Assembly: GCA_963795935.1 (NCBI GenBank)
Contig: CAWCJO010000004.1
Coordinates: 1,426,001 to 1,490,000, forward strand
Length of the DNA stretch: 64,000 bases
Reading direction: 5' to 3'
Source: JAICMB01 sp963795935
Lineage (GTDB): Bacteria > Acidobacteriota > Terriglobia > Bryobacterales > Bryobacteraceae
Shown here piece by piece: positions 1 to 7,516 of this stretch. The position numbers and the translations under genes were made by a program. Each line of letters begins with the position of its first letter. Position 1 is the first letter of the stretch. The notes beneath the pieces were generated by a model that was given only the letters and a program-made list of their open reading frames with translations, was not told the DNA's origin and did no database searches.

Positions 1-680
1 GTGACATCCGAGAAGAAGAACGAAAGTGAATCACCGTTTCTCATGTCGAAAAGAATCCAGACGATATCAAAACCGTGGTTTGTTAGAAGGCTGCGGGACA
101 AGTTCCGACGGGACCTGTTTACGGGCGGGACGGTATCCGGCATATAGGTGGCTTGAGCTCGGGTGAGGCGATTATTCGGAACATGGGAACCTTCGGCGCC
201 GATGCTAACGGAGAAGCCACAAGTGGCATGAACCACGAGGGCGAGAGTACGAAAGCGGCGCCAAGGGGCGGAACACTTCGTAGTAGCGATGAAGTCGGCG
301 AAAGCCGACGGAGCGAAGGGGGTGTGTGCAGTGAAGCGACATCGATTGGGCCAACCCGCAAGGGGAGGAGCCTGAAGGATGAAGCAAAACCGTTTTGTAT
401 TTCACGATGGGAAGTCTGGGAAGCCTATTTAAAGGTAAAGAGCAATCAAGGGGCGGCAGGCCTGGATGGGCAGTCGATCGAGGAGTTTGAAAGGGACTTG
501 AAGAAGAACCTTTACAGGATCTGGAATCGGATGTCATCCGGGAGTTACTTTCCAGCGCCAGTGCGGACGGTGAAGATCCCGAAAGCCCATGGCGGAGAGA
601 GGACGCTGGGGATACCGACGGTCTCAGATCGAATTGCACAAATGGTCGTGAAGAATCGACTGGAAGCAGTGGTGGATCCA

Positions 681-2624
681 CTATTCCTGCCGGCATCGTA
701 CGGGTATCGCCCGAAGAAGTCGGCGCTGGATGCGGTGGGACAGGCCCGGCAGATGTGTTGGGCTTATGACTGGGTTTGCGATCTGGACATCAAGGGCTTC
801 TTCGATAATCTCGATCACGATCTGATGATGCGGGCGGTAAGAAAACACGCGCAAGAGCGGTGGATGGAACTTTACATTGAGCGTTGGCTGAAAGCACCGG
901 CGCAAGATGAAGAGGGACGTCTGCTGAAGCGTGAACGAGGTACTCCGCAAGGAGGAGTGATGACTCCTCGTACGCAAAAGATAACTTGGTCCGGAGGGCG
1001 GAATCGGGGGCGCTGGAACTGGTCCAGGCGATGCATCCAGCCCTGGCCCGGGGTGCGGAGTTGGAATCGAGTGCCGAATCGTGACGGTCTCCTTGCCCAC
1101 CAGGATTTCCTTAACCAGAAGCCGTAAAATTTTCTGGCGTGCATCGACGTCCAGGCTATCGGCCCGGGCTCGAAGTCGGCAGCGAAAATCAGCGAGTGTC
1201 TCCGCCAGACGAAGATATTTGGATTGATCCGTTGCCGCCTCGGCCAATGACAGCAGTTCTGACTGTAGCGCTTGTTCCTGCCTGCGAAGGTCCGGCATGC
1301 GTTGGCGCAGTTGTTGCAACGTGACCAGGCTTTCCTGATACGCCGTTACTAGTCGGTCGATGTTCTTTTGAATTCGCACTTGTTCACGCTGCAAGCTTTC
1401 CTCTCGCTTGCGTAAAGGGTCCGCCTTCCTGGCTGCTTCCATTCTGCGATCCAACTCCGCTTGAATCAGCGCCGGATCGTCCAACAGACGCAGGATCTCC
1501 GTCCAGATGAAAGAATCCAGGTAGTCCTGCCGAATCGGCCGGTTGTCGCAGACCGCTCCGTTCGGGTAACGATAAGAGTCGGAACCCAGACACCGATAGT
1601 AGTAGAGCTTTTGCCTGGAGGTTTTGGCTGACGAGCGGTACAACGCGTAGCCGCATTTCTCACAGACCAGCATCCCTTGCAGCAGGCTCGGCTCGATCGT
1701 CCGCCGTGGAGAATGATGCTTGTTCCGCTGTAACTGCTCTTGCGCCAAGGCAAACAACGATTCACTCACCAAAGCAGGCACTGGAATTTCGATCCAGTCC
1801 TGGCGCGGGCGTTCATGATTTGCGCTGTCCCGAGTGGCGTGTCCCTGACGTTGACGTAATGGACGCGTGATGCGCTGTCGCGGTCGGAGTTCGGTCTTGC
1901 CGAAGCAGGCTCGCCCTACATAGGCCGGATTGCGCAGCATCGCCCAGACGGTGGATCGCTCCCACCGGGCGATTCCTTTGCGTGTTGGGATCTGGCGCTC
2001 ATTCAGCATTCGCGTAATCGCATTGATGCTCGACGCCTGTTCAACGTAGGTCTGGAACACTAGCCGGACCACATCCGCCTCGCTTTCCAACACCTCGTAG
2101 TAGGCGGCCGTCGAATCGCTTTTCTTCACGTACCGATAACCGTATGGCGCTCCCGACAGCACGCTGATTGACCCTTGTTGGGCGCGATGCCGCTTTCCTC
2201 GCCTCGACCGCTCCAGAATCTGGGCGCGCTCATACTCGGCGATCATGCCTTGAAACTGTACCAACAGTTGATCCTCCGGCGTGGTGACCGAAGGACTCTT
2301 CACAAACCGCACCGCAACGCCATGTTTGGAAAACTCTTCCGCCAACAGTACCTGATAGGCGTACTTCCGGCTCAGCCGGTCCGGTGAATGAATCAGCACC
2401 GCTTCGATGTGTCCTTCCGCCGCCAAGTCTCGGATCGCTTCCAAACCCGGCCGAAGAAGGCTGCTTCCGCTATAGCCTTCGTCTTGAAAGACCCACTCCT
2501 TGGGCACGCCGAATCCCTCCGTCTCGGCGAACTGGATCAGCGCCGCTGTCTGGCTCGCGATTGTGTGCGCCTCCTTCTGGCGATCCGATGACACTCGCGC
2601 ATAGATGGCTGCCGGCCTTATCAT
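681..2624 (-). CDS. Large serine recombinase (resolvase/integrase family)
   Basis: The protein should cut and rejoin DNA through a serine-phosphate intermediate and mobilise the surrounding element. An N-terminal resolvase domain covers about residues 1-150, with the catalytic serine in YARVSS (residues 12-13) and the arginine-rich ERSRRGKRHRAQQG segment after it. A recombinase domain follows (about 160-285, ending in RNPAYVG). A zinc-ribbon comes next, with CEKCGY and later cysteines (about 315-370), then a long charged coiled coil (about 395-470). Residues to about IRHSIPTPHP are family-like. The frame has no stop inside the element: it runs through the left inverted repeat and continues for about 93 codons antisense to the RT gene, so the C-terminus is host-derived. 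It overlaps the small gene upstream, suggesting translational coupling. Confidence 0.88.
   Translation of the reverse strand: MIRPAAIYARVSSDRQKEAHTIASQTAALIQFAETEGFGVPKEWVFQDEGYSGSSLLRPGLEAIRDLAAEGHIEAVLIHSPDRLSRKYAYQVLLAEEFSKHGVAVRFVKSPSVTTPEDQLLVQFQGMIAEYERAQILERSRRGKRHRAQQGSISVLSGAPYGYRYVKKSDSTAAYYEVLESEADVVRLVFQTYVEQASSINAITRMLNERQIPTRKGIARWERSTVWAMLRNPAYVGRACFGKTELRPRQRITRPLRQRQGHATRDSANHERPRQDWIEIPVPALVSESLFALAQEQLQRNKHHSPRRTIEPSLLQGMLVCEKCGYALYRSSAKTSRQKLYYYRCLGSDSYRYPNGAVCDNRPIRQDYLDSFIWTEILRLLDDPALIQAELDRRMEAARKADPLRKREESLQREQVRIQKNIDRLVTAYQESLVTLQQLRQRMPDLRRQEQALQSELLSLAEAATDQSKYLRLAETLADFRCRLRARADSLDVDARQKILRLLVKEILVGKETVTIRHSIPTPHPGPGLDASPGPVPAPPIPPSGPSYLLRTRSHHSSLRSTSFTLQQTSLFILRRCFQPTLNVKFHPPLLRVFSYRPHHQIVIEIIEEALDVQIANPVISPTHLPGLSHRIQRRLLRAIPVRCRQE
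958..987 (+). repeat. Left 30-bp inverted repeat of the serine-recombinase element
   Basis: This is the exact reverse complement of 3177-3206. Its outer 10 bases, GATGACTCCT, are the inverse of the target sequence in the RT gene, so the junction itself forms a small hairpin with the preceding AGGAGT. It reads as one attachment half-site (attL-like). Confidence 0.9.
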
Positions 2625-2772
2625 TCATGCCCTCCCTGGTTTCGGCGACTGCGCCAATGATCCCGAGCTTTTCTGGCGCCAAGGCCTGAAAGACTTGTGC
2701 CAGCTTATCTTCAAACAAACGATCAAACCGATATTCAAGGCGAAGGTTTCGAGAGGCGCCGCTCTCAGCCAC
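2470..2772 (-). CDS. Small element protein (OrfB), function unknown
   Basis: It starts with ATG 8 nt inside the end of OrfA and runs into the start of the recombinase in another frame, so the three genes form one overlapping operon. The first 55 residues (MAESGASRNLRLEYRFDRL, then FEDKLAQVFQALAPEK) look like real protein: charged, helical and with normal composition. The remainder is out of frame over the recombinase N-terminus and may simply be read-through, or the true end may be lost to a frameshift. No known domain is recognised. Such a gene may be an accessory directionality or target factor, but that is a guess. Confidence 0.5.
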   Translation of the reverse strand: MAESGASRNLRLEYRFDRLFEDKLAQVFQALAPEKLGIIGAVAETREGMNDKAGSHLCASVIGSPEGGAHNREPDSGADPVRRDGGIRRAQGVGLSRRRL

Positions 2773-3094
2773 GCCCTCGCCCTCGTGGCAGTACTGCTAG
2801 CAAGGCACGGCTGACCACTTCGCTGATGGAGAGGTTCTTGACAGATGCGTACAACCGGACCCGCTGAATCAAACTGGGTTCCAGTTTCACCGTAAAGGCC
2901 AACTTCGGTGCGCTGACGGCCAGTGGCTCCTTCAGCCGTTCGGCTTGTTGGAGGTAACGATACGCCTGGCGGGGAGAGATGGAACAATCTTGTGCCAGCT
3001 GCTCGACGGCCTCGGGCAGTTGATCGAATTCGTGTAGCAGACTGCGAGCGCGATTGAGACGCTCGGCCTTTTGGGCATCGCTGGCCCGTCCCAT
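2765..3094 (-). CDS. Small DNA-binding protein (HTH plus ribbon-helix-helix-like), OrfA
   Basis: This is a 109-residue protein at the head of the recombinase operon. Its first half contains a helix-turn-helix-like stretch (VEQLAQDCSISPRQAYRYLQ, about residues 31-50). The second half has the beta-strand plus two-helix pattern of ribbon-helix-helix proteins (KLAFTVKLEPSLIQRVRLYA, then SISEVVSRALL). It ends in an arginine/glycine tail. A palindrome lies directly upstream over the promoter, so autoregulation of the element is likely. A role as recombination directionality factor is also possible. The family is not recognised with certainty. Confidence 0.7.
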   Translation of the reverse strand: MGRASDAQKAERLNRARSLLHEFDQLPEAVEQLAQDCSISPRQAYRYLQQAERLKEPLAVSAPKLAFTVKLEPSLIQRVRLYASVKNLSISEVVSRALLAVLPRGRGRG

Positions 3095-3095
3095 G

Positions 3096-3131
3096 TGTCA
3101 TAAATATACAACCGGTTATGACATATTGCAA
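3096..3131 (-). promoter_or_regulatory. Promoter with overlapping palindromic operator for the recombinase operon
   Basis: On the minus strand TTGCAA (3126-3131) and TATATT (3103-3108) are separated by 17 bp, a good sigma70-type promoter. The start would fall at or just before the OrfA ATG (3094), giving a nearly leaderless mRNA. The inverted repeat TGTCATAA (3096-3103) / TTATGACA (3116-3123), arms separated by 12 bp, covers the -10 and spacer. A repressor bound there, most simply OrfA, would shut the operon. Confidence 0.6.
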
Positions 3132-3176
3132 GTAAGGCGAGGACATCACCGGTACCTAAGCACCCGTTCGAACGCA

Positions 3177-3206
3177 AAGTTATCTTTTGCGTACGAGGAG
3201 TCATCA
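3177..3206 (+). repeat. Right 30-bp inverted repeat of the serine-recombinase element
   Basis: This is the exact reverse complement of 958-987. Its last bases (GGAGTCATCA) are simultaneously the continuation of the RT gene, so element end and target share sequence here. It reads as the second attachment half-site (attR-like). Confidence 0.9.
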
Positions 3207-3620
3207 GCCCCCTGTTGGCCAATCTGTTTCTGCACTATGCGTTCGATTTGTGGATGTGGCGAAATTGGTCGCATCTGCCGTTCGAGCGGTACGCGGATGA
3301 CATTATCGTCCATTGCAGGACAGAGCGGGAAGCGAACCAGGTGCGTGTCAAGCTAGCGGCACGGTTGAAGCAGTGTGGGTTGGAACTGCATCCGGAGAAG
3401 ACGAAAGTGGTCTATTGCAAGGATGCCAATCGGAAAGAGATTCACCCGAACGAGAAGTTCGACTTTCTGGGGTTTACGTTTCGGCCTCGGAGAGCGAAGA
3501 ATCGGAAAGGGAAGATCTTTTGTAGTTTCAGTCCAGCCATCTCGAAGAGTGCGGCACAGACAATCCGGGATGAGATCCGAGGATGGAAGTTGCATCGCTG
3601 TACAGGGCAGGCCATCGAAG

Positions 3621-5070
3621 GAGAGGCGTCCCGAGTTTAGTTGAAGGTTGATGGGGGCGGCTGAGTTCATGTTACGCTACGTTCTCCTTTTTCGCTGACT
3701 TGGTTTCCCGGCCAAGGATCGCGGCCAAAGCCCACAGATGCTCATAACCATCGATACGGTGAAAATGCTTTTCAGTGAGTAACCAGGCCGATGCCACCAA
3801 CGCTTCCACCATGTCGGCTGTCGCGCCAGCGGCTCACGTTATCCGTGCGATGACGAACTCCACTGTGTGGGCTTTCTAGATGAGAGAGGTTGGTGGTAGC
3901 CAGGCACTTGTGCAAGCTTACCGGGATTTGAAGCCTCTGCAAGGTGAACATTTCCTTCATTCCTTCACGCAAGCTCCGCGCCGCGGATTCGTGATCGCGC
4001 TCCAGAGGCAGTGACGCGATTTGCTCCAGCCGCTTCTCACCTTCCTCTGCCGTCTTTACCTTCCAGGCCGCCCGCATCAGGGTGCCGCGTTTGGCCTTGC
4101 TGTTCCTTGGGCAGCTCCTTCATGACGTTTTCCAGCTTGTGATTGCGACACCGCTGTACCGGCTGATCGGAGCCGAAGACTTCGTCGATACCAGCTCGCA
4201 AGGCTTTCGCGCCGTCAATGATGAACAAGTATTTGCGGTCCGTGGGCAAACCTTGCTCTCGCAAGCGCGTTAACAGCGTCTTGACTGCGGCCGCGTTCTC
4301 CGTCGCGCCGGCCGCGATACCCAGGATGTGCTTCTTTCCTTCCTCATCGACTCCCACGGCGCTGAGCACGTGCTGTGCCCCAAAGCGTTGGCCATCGATG
4401 TAGATCACCAGGATTTCGACCTTGTCCCAGCGCCGCTCTTGCAACTGCTGCAGTTGCGCCGTGCTCGCCTCGATGGCTTTGCGGCTGATGGCGCTGCGCG
4501 ACACCCCCACCGTTTCCGCCATCCGCGGCAGAACTTCCTGGTATTCCCGGGTCGACACCCCGCGCAGCAGAGCGCCCAACATGTGCTGAGCGAGACCTCG
4601 ATCCCGGCGCAGCATCTCATAGGCGGGGACCTTCACTTCACCTTGGCTCTTGTGCCGTAGCCGGGGCCGTTTCACTTTCATTTTCCGGTCCGCCAGTTGC
4701 ACACTGCCCGCTTGCGATCCATGGTGACGGATCTCGCCGCTAGCTTTGCCGGGAGTGCGTGCGCCGGCGAGTTGCTCGGCGCTCAGGAGCAGAATCTGTT
4801 CCAGCGTTTGATGCCCGATTTCATAGATCACGGCCTCCACCACCTGGCTGGCATTCTGGATCAAGTTGACGATGGGGAGCAGGATCTGCCCGTTGGCTTG
4901 GCAGAACTGTTCGATGACGGCTGCCGACTCGCGCGCGGCGCGGGTCACGATGTGATAAGGTTTTTTCACGGCGGTAGGTTCCTTTCGGTTTTTCTGCGTC
5001 TGGCAACCGGATTCTATCGAATCGGCGCCAACCGCCGCCTACCAACCTTCAACTAAAGTTGGGACGCCCT
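3621..5070 (-). mobile_element. IS256-family insertion sequence, copy 1 (inside the intron RT)
   Basis: The element is 1450 bp with imperfect terminal inverted repeats of about 28 bp: the left begins GAGAGGCGTCCCGAGTTTAG, the right reads on the opposite strand AGGGCGTCCCAACTTTAGTT. It is flanked by a 9-bp direct duplication CCATCGAAG (3612-3620 and 5071-5079), the size expected for IS256. Precise removal restores the RT frame (AIE-DLARKINP). It carries one transposase gene on the minus strand, now frameshifted. Confidence 0.93.
3672..4969 (-). pseudogene. IS256-family transposase, copy 1, frameshifted
   Basis: This is a DDE transposase of the mutator/IS256 type. The N-terminal 300 residues are intact from ATG 4969 (MKKPYHIVTRAARESAAVIE) through VIYIDGQ and FIIDGAKAL, which hold catalytic aspartates. 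The frame breaks near 4080, after KEQQGQTR, and continues in another frame from about 4077 (MRAAWKVKTAEEGEKRLEQ). It breaks again around 3890-3770, in the region matching ATTNVIESPQSGVERRTDNV in the second copy. The end corresponds to the TAA at 3672. Compared with copy 2 the amino-acid identity is high but the frameshifts are at different places, so they arose independently or are sequence errors. Confidence 0.88.
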
Positions 5071-5324
5071 CCATCGAAGATCTTGCCCGGAAGATCAATC
5101 CCAAACTTCGGGGATGGTTCAACTACTATGGGCGCTTCACGCCTTCAGCGCTCCGGCCCATCGAGAGGCATGTCGGCCAATCGTTGGTTCGCTGGGCTTG
5201 TCGGAGATATAAGAAGCTACGCAATCACCGGAGTCGGGCATGGGCCTGGCTGATGCAGGTTCTCGATCGTCAGCCAGACCTGCTTGCACTTTGGGAGCAC
5301 CAGCGTAGTCGGTTTTCACCATAG

Positions 5325-5397
5325 GAGCTGTATGAGTGGAGACGCTCACGTACAGTTCTGGGAGAGCCTCGGGGTGAGATTCCCAGGGGCTACTTAA
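5325..5397 (+). ncRNA. Group II intron domains V and VI
   Basis: Domain V is the 34-nt hairpin at 5325-5358, starting GAGCTGTATGAG and closing CTCACGTACAGTTC around a GGAGACG loop region; it begins immediately after the RT stop codon, as in compact bacterial introns. Domain VI follows at about 5359-5397, with the stem GGGAGAGCC...GGGGCT that normally carries the branch-point adenosine. The 3' splice site is expected just after 5397. This part of the ribozyme looks intact although the intron body is disrupted upstream. Confidence 0.85.
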
Positions 5398-5402
5398 CTC
5401 CA

Positions 5403-5422
5403 GGCGCCGAGGCGCCCTTTTC
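5403..5422 (+). other. Hairpin with T-run just after the intron 3' end
   Basis: GGCGC and GCGCC pair around a CGAG loop and are followed by CTTTTC. It could be a weak terminator or part of the intron's 3' exon context. The stem is only 5 bp, so the call is tentative. Confidence 0.3.
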
Positions 5423-5513
5423 GGGCTCGACGCGGCAGCCTGCGCCGAGGGGAAAGGCGCGGCAAAGCAAAGCGATCAGCCCTAACGCGCATAGAGTGCC
5501 GCACCAAAGCGCG

Positions 5514-6956
5514 GAGGGCGTCCCAACTTTAGTTGAAGGTTGGTAGGCGGCGGTTGGCGCCGATTCTATAGAATCCGGTTGCCAATCAGGAATCCGAAGG
5601 GAGCCTACCGCCGTGAAGAGACCCTACCACATCGTAACCCGAGCTGCGCGTGAGTCAGCCGCTGTCATCGAGCAGTTCTGCCGGGCCAATGGGCAGATCC
5701 TGCTTCCCATCCTGAACCTGATCGAGAATGCCAGCCAGGTGGTGGAGACCGTGATCCACGAGATCGGACACCAAACGCTGGAACAGATTTTAATCCTGAG
5801 CGCCCAGCAAGTGGCCGGTCCGCGCGCGCCGGGCAAGGCTCGTGGGGATATCCGGTACCACGGATCGCAAGTTCGGTCGCGTCCAACTGGCGGACCGAAA
5901 ATTGAAAGTGCAGCGGCCCCGTCTGCGACACAAAACCGAAGGCGAAGTGAAAATCCCCGCCTATGAACGGCTACGCCAAGACCGAGGTCTCGGGCAGCAT
6001 CTGCTGGGCGCGCTGTTACGCGGCATCTCCACGCGGGAATATCAGGAAGTCTTGCCCCAGATGGCGGAAACCGTGGGAGTCTCGCGCAGCGCCATCAGCC
6101 GCAAGGCGATTGACGCCAGCGTTGAACAGCTTAAAGAACTGCAGGAACGGCGCTGGGAGAACGTGGAAATTTTGGTGATCTACATCGATGGCCAGCGTTT
6201 CGCCGAACACCACATCGTCAGCGCCGTAGGCGTCGATTGTGACGGGAAGAAGCACATTCTGGGGATCGAGCCGGGAGCGACAGAGAACGCCGCCTCGGTG
6301 AAGCGCCTGCTGACCCACCTTCGAGAGCAAGGACTGCCGACCGACCGCAAGTACCTGTTCGTTATCGATGGGGCCAAAGCATTGCGGACTGGGATCGAGG
6401 AGGTGTTTGGAGGCGAACAGCCGGTGCAGCGCTGCCGCAATCACAAAATCCGTAACGTCCTCGCTGAATTGCCGAAAGAGCAGCACGGCCAAACGCGCAA
6501 TCTCATGCGGGCGGCTTGGAAGGTGAAAACCGCCGAGGAAGGAGAGAAACGGCTGGAACAGTTGGCGCGCTTCCTGGAGCGGGAGTATGAATCGGCTGCG
6601 CGCAGCCTGCGCGAGGGAATGCAGGAGATGTTCACCTTGCAGCGCTTGCAGATTCCAGAATCCTTGCACAAATGTTTGGCCACCACCAACGTCATTGAAA
6701 GTCCGCAGAGCGGGGTGGAGCGCCGGACAGATAACGTCACACGATGGCGGGATGCCGGCATGGTGCAGCGCTGGGTGGCTTCGGCGTGGCTGCTTACCGA
6801 AAAGCATTTCCGACGGATCGACGGCCATACGAACCTCTGGGCACTGGCCGCCATTCTCGGACGAGAGAGCAAGTCAACAACTCAATTTGAAGGAGAAAAT
6901 AGCGTAAGATGAACCCACCTGCCGCTGCTAACCTTCAACTAAACTCGGGACGCCTT
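5514..6956 (+). mobile_element. IS256-family insertion sequence, copy 2 (inside a hicA remnant)
   Basis: The element is 1443 bp and shares its terminal repeats with copy 1 (left GAGGGCGTCCCAACTTTAG; right end reads AAGGCGTCCCGAGTTTAG on the other strand). It is flanked by a 9-bp duplication CAAAGCGCG (5505-5513 and 6957-6965). Its orientation is opposite to that of copy 1, only 443 bp away, so the two form an inverted pair around the intron 3' end. Confidence 0.93.
5613..6912 (+). pseudogene. IS256-family transposase, copy 2, one frameshift
   Basis: The gene starts with ATG 5613 (MKRPYHIVTRAARESAAVIE) and ends at 6912 (EGENSVR). A single frameshift near 5880, in the GSQ(A)G-(S/R)VQLADRK segment, separates the N-terminal 90 residues from the rest. 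Everything downstream is continuous, including VIYIDGQ, FVIDGAKAL and the C-terminal RRTDNVTRWRD block typical of IS256. IS256 elements do not usually use programmed frameshifting, and copy 1 is continuous at this point, so a one-base loss or sequence error is more likely than regulation. Confidence 0.88.
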
Positions 6957-7024
6957 CAAAGCGCGACATGCCTTTAGGGACTCTGAAGAGCGTCGAAAAA
7001 CAGGCCGGCATCAAGCTACGGTGA
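6957..7024 (+). pseudogene. hicA: hicA toxin remnant, 3' end (interrupted by IS copy 2)
   Basis: The bases after the IS encode DMPLGTLKSVEKQAGIKLR and a stop. This matches the typical C-terminus of HicA mRNA-interferase toxins, where a PHP(K)RD(M/I)P-GTL motif precedes the end. Part of the preceding VPH segment lies left of the IS (about 5480-5513), and reading across the duplication also needs one missing C. A hicB-like gene follows after 18 bp, the standard hicA-hicB order. The N-terminal half is not recognisable upstream, so the toxin is inactive. Confidence 0.55.
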
Positions 7025-7042
7025 TCCGGCAAGAAGAGGGCC

Positions 7043-7480
7043 ATGGACGATATCGCTTACGTGCATAAAAAGGGGGAATCGGATTTCGGCGTGAACTTCC
7101 CGATTTTCCTGGTTGCGCAAATGCGGGCAAGACACTGGGAGAGGCGCGCAGGATGGCGGCCGAGGCGTTAAGCTTGCATGTGCGCGCCCTGATCGAGGAT
7201 GGCGAAGAGATTCCCGAGCCGTCAACCCTCGACGATCTTGCTCATGACCCGGACATGCAAGCCGCCGTGGCTGTCCTGTGAGCCTTGAATCGCCGGAAAA
7301 GACGGTGCGGGTCAATATTACCGCCCGTGAAAGCGAGATAGAAAATATCGACAGGCTGTCCAGGAAGGCGGGCCTGACGCAGTCGGCCTATATGGTGCGG
7401 CGGCGACGGCCGCGACCGCAACGTCGGGCCGGCGCAAGCGAGCCAAGACACCCGGCCGGTCCATGGCGCGGCCCCACTGA
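7043..7480 (+). pseudogene. hicB: hicB antitoxin, frameshifted three times
   Basis: The N-terminus MDDIAYVHKKGESDFGVNFP is the HicB RNase-H-like fold start. Inserting a G at about 7107 restores DFPGCANAGKTLGEARRMAA and the following domain. A second G at about 7281 restores the read-through from MQAAVAVL into SLESPEKTVRVNITARE and a ribbon-helix-helix-like DNA-binding segment. A third G at about 7398 restores an alanine/arginine-rich tail ending at the TGA of 7478. All three lesions are a single lost G in a short G-run or GC repeat, a pattern also typical of sequencing error. Confidence 0.75.
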
Positions 7481-7516
7481 TGAATCACCCAACGTGAGCC
7501 GGCGCCCTCGCCCTGT

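Larger units (their letters stand above)
959..3201. mobile_element. Three-gene serine-recombinase element inserted in the intron RT
   Basis: A 2243-bp segment splits the RT codon for valine in the GTPQGGV/ISP motif; deleting it restores the frame without any other change. It carries a large serine recombinase and two small upstream genes, all on the minus strand. A perfect 30-bp inverted repeat covers both junctions (958-987 and 3177-3206), and a 7-bp direct repeat GAGGAGT flanks it (952-958 and 3195-3201). Joining right end to left end gives a site with 25-bp perfectly inverted arms around a 4-bp centre (GATG), the architecture of a serine-integrase attP; the shared GAGGAGT would then be the crossover core. 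The boundaries are seen; the att interpretation is inference. Confidence 0.8.
379..5324 (+). pseudogene. ltrA: Group II intron reverse transcriptase/maturase, split into three pieces
   Basis: The gene would make the intron-encoded protein that helps splicing and retrohoming. It lies in three pieces: 379-958 (RT motifs up to GTPQGGV), 3202-3620 (SPLLANLF, catalytic YADD, FDFLGFTF) and 5080-5324 (maturase domain X, RGWFNYYGRFTPSAL, stop TAG). Joining 958 to 3202 and 3620 to 5080 keeps the frame exactly. The likely start is ATG 379, which follows a purine-rich GGGGAGGA site; from there the frame needs one extra A in the run at 385-388 to give the usual MKQKPF-type N-terminus, so one base is missing. 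The repaired protein is about 414 residues, normal for the family. No endonuclease domain is visible. As it stands the gene cannot make an active protein. Confidence 0.88.
1..5398 (+). mobile_element. Group II intron, interrupted by two other elements
   Basis: The reverse transcriptase/maturase reading frame and a classic 3' ribozyme end (domains V and VI near 5325-5397) identify a bacterial group II intron. The right end falls close to 5398, just after the CTACTTAAC tail. The left end was not located; the first few hundred bases upstream of the RT carry structured non-coding sequence consistent with ribozyme domains I-IV, so the intron probably begins at or before the window start. It is interrupted by a serine-recombinase element (959-3201) and by an IS256-family element (3621-5070). 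The boundaries are inferred, the RT and domain V are seen. Confidence 0.7.

Noticed and set aside
5403..5422. Intron insertion downstream of a terminator, as in class C introns
   Set aside because: The hairpin lies after the intron 3' end rather than before the 5' end, and the RT is not of the short class C type.
5613..6912. Programmed frameshifting in the IS256-type transposase
   Set aside because: Copy 1 reads straight through the same point and IS256 transposases are made from a single frame; a base loss is simpler.
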